The notes: a model not told the origin generated them from the letters alone. 64,000 nucleotides of DNA from Paenibacillus aquistagni (GCF_900177815.1 NZ_FXAZ01000006.1:248001-312000), one strand, 5' to 3'. Shown: positions 1 to 8,700, counted from the first letter of the stretch. Made by a program: numbers and translations.

Positions 1-1668
1 CGTCTAGGGGATGATAAGCTGCTGATCGAAGGAGCATCCTCTTTTACACTGCTGTACACCTCTGCGACAAGCTATGCGGGCTATGACCAGATACCAGGAA
101 CAAGCCCGGTTGATCCGACAGCGCAATGCCGTACTGTACTGCAGCAGACGCTGAATAAGAGCTATCAGGAACTTGTGGATGCGCACCTCACGGAATATCA
201 ATCCTGGTTCCGCCGAGTACACCTGCAGTTAGGCAGCGTGGAGGAGGATCGCACGCACCTTCCTACCGATCAGCGGTTAAGAGACATCGTGAGCGGCATC
301 CAAGATCCGCAGATGATGAGCTTGATCTTTCAATATGGCCGGTACTTATTGATTGCGAGTTCACGTCCAGGAACCTTGGCCGCTAATCTGCAAGGCATCT
401 GGAATGATCAGACGATGCCGCCATGGAATTGCGACTATCATTTGAATATTAACTTGGAAATGAACTATTGGCTTGCAGAGATCTGCAATTTGTCTGAGCT
501 GCATGATCCATTGTTTCGATTAATCGAAGAGCAGGCGGTGACAGGGGCGGAGACGGCAAGAAGACATTATGGATGCCGCGGCTGGACGGCGCATACGATG
601 TCCGACATCTGGCGCACGAATAACGTAGGCCCATCCGGACAGGCAGAGTGGGCCTTCTGGCCAATGGGCGGCGCATGGCTGTGCAGTCATCTGTGGGAGC
701 ATTATCTCTTCACGCAAGATCAGGCGTTCCTGGAGCAACGTGCTCTGCCTCTTATTCGCGGGGCTGCACAATTCCTGCTGGATTGGATGATTGAGACGGA
801 GGATGGGGTGCTGATCACAAGTCCTTCCACGTCTCCTGAGAACAATTATTATACTGAAGCAGAGAAGGCATGCTCGGTGTCGCGAGCATCAGCCATGGAT
901 CTGCTGCTGATTCGAGAATGCCTCACAAGCGTGATTCAAGCACATGAAGTGTTAGGGATAACACACGCCGACACGCTCGTAGAAGCGTGCAAGCATGCCC
1001 TTGAGAAGCTTAAGCCGATTAGGATTGGGGCTAAAGGGCAGATCGTGGAATGGGAACAGGATGTTCCGGAGTGGGACCCGCATCACCGCCATGTCTCGCA
1101 TCTATACGGCATGTATCCGGGAACACAATTCACAAGGGAGGATCAAGAGGCCTATCGTCAAGCTGCAAGGCGGTCTCTGGAGCTGCGCGGCAATGAGGGG
1201 ACGGGCTGGAGCATGGGCTGGAAGGTCGCGCTATGGGCGCGATTGTATGATGGGGACCAGGCACTTTCGGTGCTGAACCATTTTCTTCATATTATTGAAG
1301 AAAGTGACCGCTTCGATTATCATCGGGGCGGCATTTATCCGAACTTGTTCTGTGCGCATCCTCCCTTCCAGATTGACGGCAACTTCGGTTCTGCTGCGGG
1401 GATCGCAGAGATGCTGCTTCAGAGCCATCAAGGAGTCATTCATCTGCTCCCTGCTTTGCCTTCCGCTTGGAGCCAAGGCGAGGTCACAGGCTTAAGGGCA
1501 AGAGGAGGCTTTACGGTCGATATGACATGGAGAGACGGCTCTCTGAAGCAGGCGGTCATAACTGCAGATCGTGCACAGAAGGTGAGGGTGCAGTACGGGG
1601 ACCGTATCTTAGATATTCATTGTGAGGCGAACCAGCCTGCGCTGCTGTTCGAGGGCTCTAAGGCATAA
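1..1668 (+). CDS. Glycoside hydrolase family 95 (alpha-L-fucosidase type), 5'-truncated by window edge
   Basis: The reading frame is open from base 1, so the N-terminal part of the gene lies outside the window; about 555 residues of the C-terminal part are present. GH95 enzymes hydrolyse terminal alpha-L-fucose (some act on alpha-L-galactose) in an (alpha/alpha)6 barrel. The family's catalytic signatures are visible: [11 protein letters not shown] supplies the two Asn of the general base relay, [10 protein letters not shown] holds the general acid Glu, and FQIDGNFG holds the conserved Asp. A C-terminal beta domain follows, ending in a hydrophobic stretch. No signal peptide can be judged because the start is missing. 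It faces the mqn genes and shares a hairpin terminator region with them. Substrate (fucoside or galactoside) cannot be fixed from this fragment. Confidence 0.88.
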   Translation, partial: RLGDDKLLIEGASSFTLLYTSATSYAGYDQIPGTSPVDPTAQCRTVLQQTLNKSYQELVDAHLTEYQSWFRRVHLQLGSVEEDRTHLPTDQRLRDIVSGIQDPQMMSLIFQYGRYLLIASSRPGTLAANLQGIWNDQTMPPWNCDYHLNINLEMNYWLAEICNLSELHDPLFRLIEEQAVTGAETARRHYGCRGWTAHTMSDIWRTNNVGPSGQAEWAFWPMGGAWLCSHLWEHYLFTQDQAFLEQRALPLIRGAAQFLLDWMIETEDGVLITSPSTSPENNYYTEAEKACSVSRASAMDLLLIRECLTSVIQAHEVLGITHADTLVEACKHALEKLKPIRIGAKGQIVEWEQDVPEWDPHHRHVSHLYGMYPGTQFTREDQEAYRQAARRSLELRGNEGTGWSMGWKVALWARLYDGDQALSVLNHFLHIIEESDRFDYHRGGIYPNLFCAHPPFQIDGNFGSAAGIAEMLLQSHQGVIHLLPALPSAWSQGEVTGLRARGGFTVDMTWRDGSLKQAVITADRAQKVRVQYGDRILDIHCEANQPALLFEGSKA

Positions 1669-1694
1669 ACAAGCAGGTTATTTTGAAATGAAAA

Positions 1695-1754
1695 AGACCC
1701 GCATCGATGCGCAGGATCAACTCATCAGTTTGATCTCGGTTCTCGTGCGGGTCT
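1695..1754 (-). terminator. Hairpin terminator between convergent genes
   Basis: A 9-bp stem (1695-1703 with 1746-1754) encloses a second GATCAA/TTGATC stem (1715-1720 with 1730-1735). Read on the minus strand it is followed by TTTTTCATTTC, so it best serves the mqnB-mqnD transcript; it may also slow plus-strand transcription from the fucosidase gene. Confidence 0.7.
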
Positions 1755-1825
1755 GCTTTGCCTGTTAGCGTGATGGGCTTATAGTCAGTACGATGATCTA
1801 TGCCACGCTTACATGTTGATAACCG

Positions 1826-2701
1826 CTATAGCTCTGAAGCGTCGTACAGCCGCTTCATATCGAATGAAGGGACGAGTCCTTCCTTGGCTGCTCGGCCAAG
1901 CAAAGCTTCAATGGCGGCGTAACCGTCCTTGCCTAGATTGCCTGTAAAGGTGTTCACGTACAGCTCGATATGAGAAGCGACCACATCAGGGTCCATCTCC
2001 TGTGCATGCTCCAGCACATAAGCCTGAGATGCCTCGGGATGTGCCCAGGCATACTGGACAGAGGCGCGCGTCCATCGTGCCAGACTCGCGATATCCATAT
2101 CACGCCTTGCGATGATGGCGCCAAGGGGGATCGGAAGCCCGGTGTCGGCTTCCCACCAGCTGCCCATGTCGGCAACAAGGGCTAGCCCGTAAGAAGGATA
2201 TGTGAAGCGAGCCTCATGGATCACTAATCCGGCATCAATCTTGCCGTCTCTTACGGCAGGCATAATCTCGTCAAAGGACATCACCACAATCTCGCCTACA
2301 CCGCCTGGAATATGCTGAGCCGCCCAGAGTCGGAACAGGAGATAGGCGGTTGAGCGTTCGCTAGGGACCGCGATGCGCTTGCCTGACAATACAGCAGGAT
2401 TTATCGCCCCAGCAGCTTCTGTGTCTTGGCTTGCCTGATCAGGCTGCATAAGCACCAGCGGACCGCAGCCCCGACCCAATGCTCCGCCGCAAGGGAGCAA
2501 GGCATAACGCTCAAGCAGCCACGGCAGTGCCGCGAAGGAAATCTTCATAACCTCAGGGCCCTGATTGTGAATCGCCCAGCCATTGGTCTTGTCGATATCA
2601 GCATAGGTTACTTCAAGCTCAGGCGCATCTGGAATGAGACCGTGCACCCATGCATGGAAGACGAAAGTGTCATTTGGACATGGTGAGAATGCAATATTCA
2701 T
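1826..2701 (-). CDS. mqnD: 1,4-dihydroxy-6-naphthoate synthase MqnD (menaquinone, futalosine route)
   Basis: The 291-aa protein begins with the MNIAFSPCPNDTF signature of MqnD, a periplasmic-binding-protein-like fold that converts cyclic dehypoxanthinylfutalosine to 1,4-dihydroxy-6-naphthoate in the alternative menaquinone pathway. A conserved His in the VIHEARFTY segment matches the position of the catalytic base described for this family. Length is normal. Its ATG overlaps the last four bases of the upstream futalosine hydrolase gene (ATGA), indicating translational coupling in a two-gene operon. The remaining pathway genes (mqnA, mqnC, mqnE) are not in the window and must be elsewhere if the route is complete. 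The operon ends at the hairpin at 1695-1754. Confidence 0.9.
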   Translation of the reverse strand: MNIAFSPCPNDTFVFHAWVHGLIPDAPELEVTYADIDKTNGWAIHNQGPEVMKISFAALPWLLERYALLPCGGALGRGCGPLVLMQPDQASQDTEAAGAINPAVLSGKRIAVPSERSTAYLLFRLWAAQHIPGGVGEIVVMSFDEIMPAVRDGKIDAGLVIHEARFTYPSYGLALVADMGSWWEADTGLPIPLGAIIARRDMDIASLARWTRASVQYAWAHPEASQAYVLEHAQEMDPDVVASHIELYVNTFTGNLGKDGYAAIEALLGRAAKEGLVPSFDMKRLYDASEL

Positions 2702-3516
2702 GCGTATACCTCCTTTAATACAACGCAGGCTGCTTCAAGAGCGCGAAGCGCATCGCCAATGCGCCATGCTGAGCGATCGCGCGGTCCGATCGGATTGGAG
2801 ATCGCACGGAGTTCAATAACCGGGACGTTAGCCGCTTCAGCAGCGGCAGCTACGCCAAAGCCCTCCATTGCCTCAGCAGCCGCTTCAGGAAAGCGTGCGA
2901 GCAGCTCTTCGGCAGATTCGCGTGTTCCTGTTACGGTGGACAGCGTAAGAATCGAGGCATGCACAGCGCTTAGTTGCGCCTCGCCTAGGGCCTTGGCTAA
3001 GTGTGCAGAATAAGGCTTGGCTGCAGCCGCATAAGCAGACCCGAAGCCAAGCTTGTCTATGCTAATAAAGCCTTCTTCGCTCTCTGCTCCTAGATCCGCA
3101 CAGATGATCTCACTTGCCACGACAAGGGTCCCAATCTCCGCTCGACCCTTGAAGCCGCCAGCAATTCCAGCATTGATGACCAAATCATATGGCATCGGGC
3201 TTGCAAGCAAAGCCCGAGTCGTGTGGACAGCCGCCGCTGCTGAGCCTACACCAGCCAGCACAACATCGAAGTGAAGCTGCGGCAGGCTGACAGTATGGTT
3301 TGTCTCTGTGCATTCCGGCTGCGATGACACACTCTCCGCCTGCGGCTCCAGCTTAGTAGCGGCCGCATTGGTGGATGATTGGCGCAATCCGCGAAGAACC
3401 GCTTCTCGTTCACCCTCGACCGAAGTCATAATCAGCACTCGCATTGGCTGCATGGCAGTGTCTGATGAGATGGATCTTTGTACAGCTAAAGCTTCGTTGG
3501 TATCTATATGAGTCAT
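2698..3516 (-). CDS. mqnB: Futalosine hydrolase MqnB
   Basis: A 272-aa nucleosidase of the phosphorylase fold that removes hypoxanthine from futalosine. Visible family motifs are NAGIAGGF (purine site loop), AMEGFG (ribose-binding Met-Glu), and SNPIGPRDR near the C-terminus. The start at 3516 is chosen because AAAGGAG lies at the right distance before this ATG; an upstream in-frame ATG at 3558 has no comparable ribosome binding site. Between residues about 30 and 70 there is a poorly conserved, Ser/Thr/Glu-rich insertion (roughly TNAAATKLEPQAESVSSQ) that is longer than expected for the family. It is translationally coupled to mqnD by a 4-bp overlap. Confidence 0.87.
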   Translation of the reverse strand: MTHIDTNEALAVQRSISSDTAMQPMRVLIMTSVEGEREAVLRGLRQSSTNAAATKLEPQAESVSSQPECTETNHTVSLPQLHFDVVLAGVGSAAAAVHTTRALLASPMPYDLVINAGIAGGFKGRAEIGTLVVASEIICADLGAESEEGFISIDKLGFGSAYAAAAKPYSAHLAKALGEAQLSAVHASILTLSTVTGTRESAEELLARFPEAAAEAMEGFGVAAAAEAANVPVIELRAISNPIGPRDRSAWRIGDALRALEAACVVLKEVYA

Positions 3517-3570
3517 AAGCAATGCTCCTTTTTCATGGTTGGACGGATAGCCGTTCATGACTAGCTTGTT

Positions 3571-3798
3571 CTAGCCGGTGTTTTTCAAGGATGAGATATG
3601 TAAAGATTGTAACATTATACGAAAAACAGCGCCATCGTCATGCCTCTTCTTACGGCACATCGATCGGCGCTGCTCTGCCTTCTTATTCGGGACAGCTTGG
3701 GTAAATGGCTTGCGCTGCCATACATTCCTGCGCATTTCAGGGTTGCGTGCATGCTCTCGCTCCAGCTTGCGGCGATCCCGCTTCGCTTTATGACTCAT
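3571..3798 (-). CDS. Small basic conserved hypothetical protein
   Basis: A 75-aa, strongly basic protein beginning MSHKAKRDRRKLEREHARNP. The start at 3798 is set by a near-perfect AGGAGG seven bases upstream; the reading frame extends further 5' but without a ribosome binding site. It is rich in Arg and Lys with a single Cys and no membrane segment, which fits a nucleic-acid- or ribosome-associated small protein, but no family is recognised with certainty. It sits alone between mqnB and the divergent epimerase gene. Function unknown. Confidence 0.65.
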   Translation of the reverse strand: MSHKAKRDRRKLEREHARNPEMRRNVWQRKPFTQAVPNKKAEQRRSMCRKKRHDDGAVFRIMLQSLHISSLKNTG

Positions 3799-4064
3799 AA
3801 GGCCACCTCCTACTATATTATTCTCATCATAGAACAACTTTTTAGACCACACAAGGGCGATTGCCAGTCCTCCTTAAGGATAAAATGATTATATTATTTG
3901 AAATTTTAAATTTTATCCCTAAAAAAGGATATAGAGGATTATAAATGGAAACAAATCCCTTGGAAATAGCGTACTATTAATAAGACACGATTCAACTAGA
4001 GGGATGCAGCCATATTGGTCCAAGTAGTCTACATTATCGCAATACGTGTGAAGGGGAGATAGAG

Positions 4065-4991
4065 ATGGGAGATGCAATGAAGGTGGTGCTTGCTGGGGGC
4101 ACGGGCTTTCTTGGTCAAGCACTGGCCTCTTATTTGACTCAGTGCGGGTATGAGGTTTGTATCTTGACTCGGGGTCATGCACGTATACGGGATTCAATCC
4201 GTTATGTCCATTGGAACGGCCGGAGCCTTACGGGATGGGAAGACGAGCTTGAGGGCGCGTATGCAATCGTGAATTTTGCAGGGAAGAGCGTAAATTGCCT
4301 TTATACGAAGAAGAACAAGCGGGAAATTATCACTTCCCGCATTGATTCCGTACAGGTGATTGATCGCGCGGTTCTGCAGCTTAGCGTGAAGCCGAAGGTT
4401 ATCGTACAAGCGGGATCTCTCGCGATATTCGGGAACACAGCTCAGGTGTGTGATGAGCATGCGGCGCATGGAGAAGGATTCTCCGTGCAGGTATGCGAGA
4501 TGTGGGAGGAGGCTTTTTTCTTTAAGCCGATTCCTGAGGTTCGCAAGGTTATGCTGAGAATTGGCTTTGCGCTAGGAAGAGATGGCGGAGCGTTAGAGCC
4601 GCTTATGAAGCTGGTTCGTTACGGTGCCGGAGGCACGATCGGCTCGGGGCAGCAATACATCAGTTGGCTGCACATGGATGATCTGAACGGGATGTTTCGA
4701 TACGCCATTGAAAACGACAATGCAGAAGGCATTTATAACGCTACAGGGGTGGCGCCTGTGACGAACAAGCACTTTATGGCGACACTTCGCAGCGTGATGG
4801 GACGCGGCTGGCAGCTGCCTGCGCCGTCTCCATTGGTGAGAATAGGAGCTTATGTGATTATGAGGGCGGATCCGGAGCTTGCCTTGTCAGGACGCAATTG
4901 CCTTCCCGCGCGCTTTGTGAAGGAAGGGTTCCCATTCAAGCATACAGAACTTGATCGGGCGCTGACGGATATCGTCAAGGAAAGTCGATAA
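4065..4991 (+). CDS. TIGR01777-type NAD(P)-binding epimerase (SDR-like, YfhF type)
   Basis: A 308-aa Rossmann-fold protein. GGTGFLGQAL near the N-terminus is the extended-SDR dinucleotide-binding loop; HWNGRSL, NFAGKSV and the C-terminal segment with RNCLPARFVKEGF are features of the TIGR01777 family (E. coli YfcH, B. subtilis YfhF). The physiological substrate of this family is not firmly established. The start at 4065 follows a GGGGAGA ribosome binding site; a second Met four codons later (MKVVLAGG) is possible. It is monocistronic by context: divergent neighbour upstream and a 268-bp gap containing a tandem repeat downstream. Confidence 0.85.
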   Translation: MGDAMKVVLAGGTGFLGQALASYLTQCGYEVCILTRGHARIRDSIRYVHWNGRSLTGWEDELEGAYAIVNFAGKSVNCLYTKKNKREIITSRIDSVQVIDRAVLQLSVKPKVIVQAGSLAIFGNTAQVCDEHAAHGEGFSVQVCEMWEEAFFFKPIPEVRKVMLRIGFALGRDGGALEPLMKLVRYGAGGTIGSGQQYISWLHMDDLNGMFRYAIENDNAEGIYNATGVAPVTNKHFMATLRSVMGRGWQLPAPSPLVRIGAYVIMRADPELALSGRNCLPARFVKEGFPFKHTELDRALTDIVKESR

Positions 4992-5107
4992 GCCTATAAT
5001 CTTCATATCCTTTTATGCAAAATGTACACGCACGATGCTTCTTGAGATTCTCGACCACGATTTAAGCAATCCGTCTTTCGCACATGCAATTGCTTCATTA
5101 TCTCGGA

Positions 5108-5162
5108 CTTTTCTTGAGCCTTCCTTAAGCCTTCCTTAAGCCTTCCTTGAGCTTTCCTTGTA
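5108..5162. repeat. Five-unit 11-bp tandem repeat
   Basis: Five consecutive 11-mers: CTTTTCTTGAG, CCTTCCTTAAG, CCTTCCTTAAG, CCTTCCTTGAG, CTTTCCTTGTA. The central units are identical or differ by one base. The period is close to one helical turn, so any bound protein would contact the same face. It lies about 100 bp upstream of the gluconokinase start. The rest of the 4992-5259 gap shows no gene. Confidence 0.85.
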
Positions 5163-5259
5163 ATACTAAGCTTAGCGAATTATCGAGCTTCTCATCGATC
5201 ATCGATTGAAGCTGATATAGAATAGAGGTAGGACTGCTAGAATGGGAGGCTTATAAGCA

Positions 5260-6864
5260 ATGAAGCTCTTTATCGGAATTGATATCGGCACAACGAGCAC
5301 AAAGGCAGTTGCCTTTAATCGCCATGGACAAGTCATCGAACAGACGCAAGCAGGCTACACGACACGAATTCCCTGGCCGGGAAGAGCGGAACAGGACCCG
5401 GAGGAAGTGTATCAAGCCGTGATGGAAGCGACGAAGGAACTGTTTAATAAGACAGGTGCTTCGGGCATTCAAGCCATTGGTTTTAGCTCTGCGATGCACA
5501 GCATGCTGGCTGTGGATGAGAAGGGGACACCGCTTACACCACTTATGCTGTGGAGTGACAATCGAAGCAGGGAATATGCGAAGAAGCTGAAGCAATCCTC
5601 TGGAGCACAAGCGCTGTATGAGCGCACTGGAACGCCGATGCATCCGATGACGCCTCTAACGAAGCTAATGTGGTTGCAAGAGCACGAGGCGGATTGCTTT
5701 GTCAAGGCCAGCAAGTTCTTGGGGATTAAGGATTATGTGCTATTTAAATGGACCGGTCAGTATCTTACGGACTACTCTATGGCTTCTGGAACAGGCATGT
5801 TCAATATTCATACCTTTGCTTGGGACGAAGAAGCAGTACGGCTGGCAGGAATTACGACCGAACAGCTGCCGGACGCTGTATCTCCGCTTATGCTGCTAAC
5901 GAATATGAAGCAGGAAGTGCTTGCAGAGCTTGGATTGGATCAGCTGATACCGATTGCTGTAGGGGCAAGCGACGGTCCGCTCGCCAACATAGGAAGTGGT
6001 GCGGTCGAGCCGAAGCAGCTGGCGGTTACGATAGGGACAAGCGGCGCTGTAAGGAAGATAACAGAGCGGCCAGAGCTTGATGAGCGAGGACGAACATTCT
6101 GTTACGCCATAATGGAGGGCATGTGGATAGTAGGCGGGCCGACGAACAACGGTGCAGTATGTCTCCAATGGTTCAAGGAGAACGTGGAGCACTTTCAGCA
6201 TGATTCACTGGAATCAAGCGCATCGGCAGATTCCCAAAGAGCCCCTCAAGGAAGTTCAGAGGCAGTTCCTTCCTCGGAAGCCATATCTCCTTATGAACAG
6301 ATGTTCAACGTAATCGCGAGCGTGCCTGCAGGTGCCGAGGGACTCTTATTCCTTCCCTTTCTGTCAGGAGAACGGGCCCCGCATTGGGATGCAGATGCTC
6401 AGGGGCTATTCTTCGGCTTAGGCTTGGAACACAATCGTGGACACATGATGAGAGCGGTAGCGGAGGGCATGCTGTACGCCATATACAGTATCGCCAAGCT
6501 TCTTGGTGAACCTCCGGCTGCATATGAAGGAGTAATTGCTTCGGGAGGCTTCGCGCAATCCTCAATCGGAGTGGCGATGATGGCTGATTTGTTCGGCGTG
6601 CCGGTTCAGCTGCCTGACAGCAACGAGGCATCTGCCTTTGGTGCCGCAGTGCTGGCCATGACGGCAACAGGTGAGCTTAGCAGCATGATGGAAGGTGCAA
6701 GTCTTGTCAAGATGAGTCGAGTATTTGTGCCTGATGTGAGAATTACGGAAATCTATCGACGGATGTCGCATCTGTATGATCGGATCTATATCCATCTTGC
6801 GGAAGCAGGAGATTTTGCATATGCAGCACAGCTGAAGCATGAATTGGCGACCGCTCGTGTGTAA
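5260..6864 (+). CDS. gntK: Gluconokinase, FGGY family
   Basis: A 534-aa carbohydrate kinase. The N-terminal GIDIGTTSTKAVAF is the ATP phosphate-1 loop of the ribokinase-independent FGGY family; WSDNRS, GASDGPLANIGSGA, TIGTSGAVR and ASGGFAQS follow in the expected order, and overall similarity is to the GntK branch that phosphorylates D-gluconate to 6-phosphogluconate. A Ser/Ala-rich low-complexity stretch at about residues 317-345 (SSASADSQRAPQGSSEAVPS) interrupts the C-terminal domain and makes the protein longer than typical GntK (about 510 aa). No gluconate permease or gntR regulator lies next to it. Xylulokinase or another FGGY sugar specificity remains possible. Confidence 0.8.
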   Translation: MKLFIGIDIGTTSTKAVAFNRHGQVIEQTQAGYTTRIPWPGRAEQDPEEVYQAVMEATKELFNKTGASGIQAIGFSSAMHSMLAVDEKGTPLTPLMLWSDNRSREYAKKLKQSSGAQALYERTGTPMHPMTPLTKLMWLQEHEADCFVKASKFLGIKDYVLFKWTGQYLTDYSMASGTGMFNIHTFAWDEEAVRLAGITTEQLPDAVSPLMLLTNMKQEVLAELGLDQLIPIAVGASDGPLANIGSGAVEPKQLAVTIGTSGAVRKITERPELDERGRTFCYAIMEGMWIVGGPTNNGAVCLQWFKENVEHFQHDSLESSASADSQRAPQGSSEAVPSSEAISPYEQMFNVIASVPAGAEGLLFLPFLSGERAPHWDADAQGLFFGLGLEHNRGHMMRAVAEGMLYAIYSIAKLLGEPPAAYEGVIASGGFAQSSIGVAMMADLFGVPVQLPDSNEASAFGAAVLAMTATGELSSMMEGASLVKMSRVFVPDVRITEIYRRMSHLYDRIYIHLAEAGDFAYAAQLKHELATARV

Positions 6865-6940
6865 CAATGCGCGCAAGGTACGATTCCTTGCTGCAGCGCA
6901 AATGTAAACGCAACCAATATCTGGTCTTCTTGATGATACA

Positions 6941-6959
6941 ACCGCAAAAACTTTGCGGT
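6941..6959. promoter_or_regulatory. Candidate ComA-type palindrome upstream of the cluster
   Basis: ACCGCAAA-AAC-TTTGCGGT is a perfect 8-bp inverted repeat. Its hexamers CCGCAA and TTGCGG are the half-sites known for Bacillus ComA (consensus TTGCGG-N4-CCGCAA), but in the opposite order with a 5-bp gap. A related site occurs before comX (9673-9694). A -10-like TATAGT follows at 6969 with no good -35, as expected for an activator-dependent promoter. Binding is inferred. Confidence 0.45.
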
Positions 6960-7125
6960 AATTACGGGTATAGTAGTCGGTGAAAAATGGTTCAGAATTC
7001 GATAAGATGAAGTTGAAAAAAGGTAACAGTAACGTAAGTCTCTTCTCCAAATTTTGCAGCTCGGATCGTGCAACCTCTCCTCTTGCACGCACAGCTTAGT
7101 CGCTGTATATCCGCTGCTACGTACT

Positions 7126-7163
7126 GATGCTGTAAGCAGCCTCCCCCTTGCGCTTACAGCATC
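7126..7163 (+). terminator. 12-bp perfect hairpin, terminator or leader attenuator
   Basis: GATGCTGTAAGC (7126-7137) pairs perfectly with GCTTACAGCATC (7152-7163), followed by TTTCATTT. It could be the distal terminator of gluconokinase, but it also lies between the palindrome at 6941 and the gene at 7339, so it may attenuate that transcript. Confidence 0.5.
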
Positions 7164-7338
7164 TTTCATTTATCTACATAGATTGGGTAGAATGCTGCTG
7201 AAGGAAGCACCTCAACAGCTTAGAGGATGATCAGATGCACAACCACAGCGGGTACCTTCTTCAGGAACAGGGGCACTTTCACACAGGAAGCACTCTGGAA
7301 GAGGGCTATGTGGGTTGTTACGGAGGTGGCTTGAAGCG

Positions 7339-8373
7339 ATGTGGAAAAGTATTGGCGTCTATCAGTATGATGAGAAGCACGAGGCTTTGCTGCTAGACGG
7401 CATCCGTCCCGTTATTCATTCCTTGCAAGCTGAAGGAAGATTACATCGGGCTTATGTGCTGCGATCCTTTATATATGGTCCTCATCTCGCGATCTATGCG
7501 GAACTTGACCGTGAGTCTGAGTACCCAGCCTTACAGAAGACGATACAGGATCGGTTGTCCCCGTATTTAGAAGAGCACCCCTCCTTGTCAAAGCCAACTT
7601 TGCAAGAATATACAGAACGATGCAGCCAGTGGCTGGAGCCAGAAGCGATGGCGCTGCTCTCTCATGAGCTTATGGATGACCAGAGGGTCATACTGCAAGC
7701 TTCAGCAGCATGCGCGCTTACTCGCTTCAATCGCGTGCTTCAAGAATTGCTGCACAGCTTCCATGCCTTTAATTATGAGATGATCATGAAGGAGCTGGAA
7801 GCGACACGATGCGATCGCAGGCAGCGTTACATGCGAATGCTTCGACTGATGGCTTCCAATCATGCCTTTGATGCGAAGCAGAATGTATGGCAGGGTGCCA
7901 ACATGCCTCGGCTGCGGATGGAGCGTTATCTGATGAGCCTTAAGGAAGGCGATCAGGTAAGATCCCATTATCGTGAGGCCGATGGACGATGGTGCAAGGC
8001 AGTAGATGATACCCTTGTAGAGTTATTGCAGCATACGCGGGAGGATGGCGTATACGTTGGACCAGATCGTATGCTGCGCAGGTGGTCTGCGTCACGCCGT
8101 GAGTTGTATAAGGCCGTACACACATTGACTGAAGAAGGACTGATCATCTCGGAGCAAGGGGAACCGTCTCGTTCATCCGATGACCGATCTCTAGCGTATT
8201 TGATGCTTCATGAGACCTCTAACGCCTTATTGCCACTGTTCCAGATCGACCGTTATCAGCGATATATGCTGGAATATATGCTGCTCCAATCGATAGATCG
8301 CAAGAATGCCAAGACTCCTTCTGTCCATATGAGCCACAGGCAGCAGAACTTTGCGGCCTATTCATCCTTCTAA
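7339..8373 (+). CDS. Stand-alone LanB C-terminal / thiopeptide-type bacteriocin biosynthesis-like protein
   Basis: A 344-aa protein whose first 55 residues match the pattern of the lantibiotic-dehydratase C-terminal (SpaB_C, TIGR03891-like) family: W2 with an aliphatic strand, LLLDGIRPVI, a short helix, then R42 and GPHL at 47-50. In that family this fold either eliminates glutamylated Ser/Thr or, as stand-alone enzymes, performs thiopeptide cycloaddition. The C-terminal third (residues about 225-275, RRWSASRRELYKAVHTLTEE) resembles a winged helix, which is unusual. The start at 7339 has GGAGGTGG nine bases upstream; a TTG at 7315 is less likely. It is the first gene in line with the 58-aa gene and comQXPA. 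Assignment is by motif pattern only; catalytic residues cannot be confirmed. Confidence 0.5.
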   Translation: MWKSIGVYQYDEKHEALLLDGIRPVIHSLQAEGRLHRAYVLRSFIYGPHLAIYAELDRESEYPALQKTIQDRLSPYLEEHPSLSKPTLQEYTERCSQWLEPEAMALLSHELMDDQRVILQASAACALTRFNRVLQELLHSFHAFNYEMIMKELEATRCDRRQRYMRMLRLMASNHAFDAKQNVWQGANMPRLRMERYLMSLKEGDQVRSHYREADGRWCKAVDDTLVELLQHTREDGVYVGPDRMLRRWSASRRELYKAVHTLTEEGLIISEQGEPSRSSDDRSLAYLMLHETSNALLPLFQIDRYQRYMLEYMLLQSIDRKNAKTPSVHMSHRQQNFAAYSSF

Positions 8374-8400
8374 TTGATACGTCCGGATAGGAGGGACAAC

Positions 8401-8577
8401 ATGAAGCATCCAGATGAGAAACCCCGAGAGATGAGGCGCTCCGCAGAAGAAATCATTCAACTTCGCATGCGAACGTTATCCTCAATCTTTGAGACGATGA
8501 ATAAGCAGCATTTGCCGTCTTCCACTCATAATCACCTTAAGTTCTATAATGGAAAAAGCAAACAATCTTCAAATTAA
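8401..8577 (+). CDS. 58-aa protein between LanB-C-like gene and comQ
   Basis: The start at 8401 is fixed by AGGAGGGACAAC directly upstream; stop TAA is followed by a second stop TAG. The N-terminal half is charged and helical (SAEEIIQLRMRTLSSIF), the C-terminal tail is polar (SSTHNHLKFYNGKSKQSSN) with no Cys. The helical stretch resembles the first residues of ComQ (KEEIELHMRSLSDLY; 7 identities in 15 by eye), which suggests either a duplicated piece of ComQ or a shared interaction helix. It begins 27 bp after the preceding gene and probably shares its transcript. It could be a RiPP-like precursor or accessory peptide, but no leader motif is recognised. Function unknown. Confidence 0.6.
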   Translation: MKHPDEKPREMRRSAEEIIQLRMRTLSSIFETMNKQHLPSSTHNHLKFYNGKSKQSSN

Positions 8578-8642
8578 TAGGAAGTGCGCTATAATAGGCA
8601 ATGTCCTTGAATTTATGGTTATATGTTAATGTAATCATAAGT

Positions 8643-8672
8643 TTGACGGCTGTTGTCTATTTTTTCTATATT
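8643..8672 (+). promoter_or_regulatory. SigA-type promoter for comQ
   Basis: TTGACG (8643-8648), an 18-bp spacer and TATATT (8667-8672) lie just upstream of the comQ ribosome binding site (AGGAGGGACAG). This would give comQ its own start of transcription separate from the upstream two genes, with a very short 5' leader. Confidence 0.55.
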
Positions 8673-8700
8673 GAAGGTAGATTGAAGAGGAGGGACAGGT

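Larger units (their letters stand above)
6865..7338. other. 474-bp gene-poor region with palindromes (leader of the quorum-sensing cluster)
   Basis: No convincing long gene. It contains a CCGCAA-N5-TTGCGG palindrome (6941-6959), a TATAGT -10-like hexamer just after it (6969-6974), a 7-bp hairpin at 7067-7089, a 12-bp hairpin at 7126-7163 and a low-confidence 53-codon frame from 7235. Together this looks like a regulated, structured leader rather than simple spacer. Confidence 0.5.

Noticed and set aside
6873-6899. GCAAGG...CCTTGC hairpin right after gluconokinase as a terminator
   Set aside because: Short stem without a T run; the 12-bp hairpin at 7126 is a better candidate.
6966-6971. GGGTAT as the -10 of another SigB promoter near 6966
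   Set aside because: No GTTT-type -35 at 12-16 bp upstream; the position is occupied by the CCGCAA/TTGCGG palindrome.
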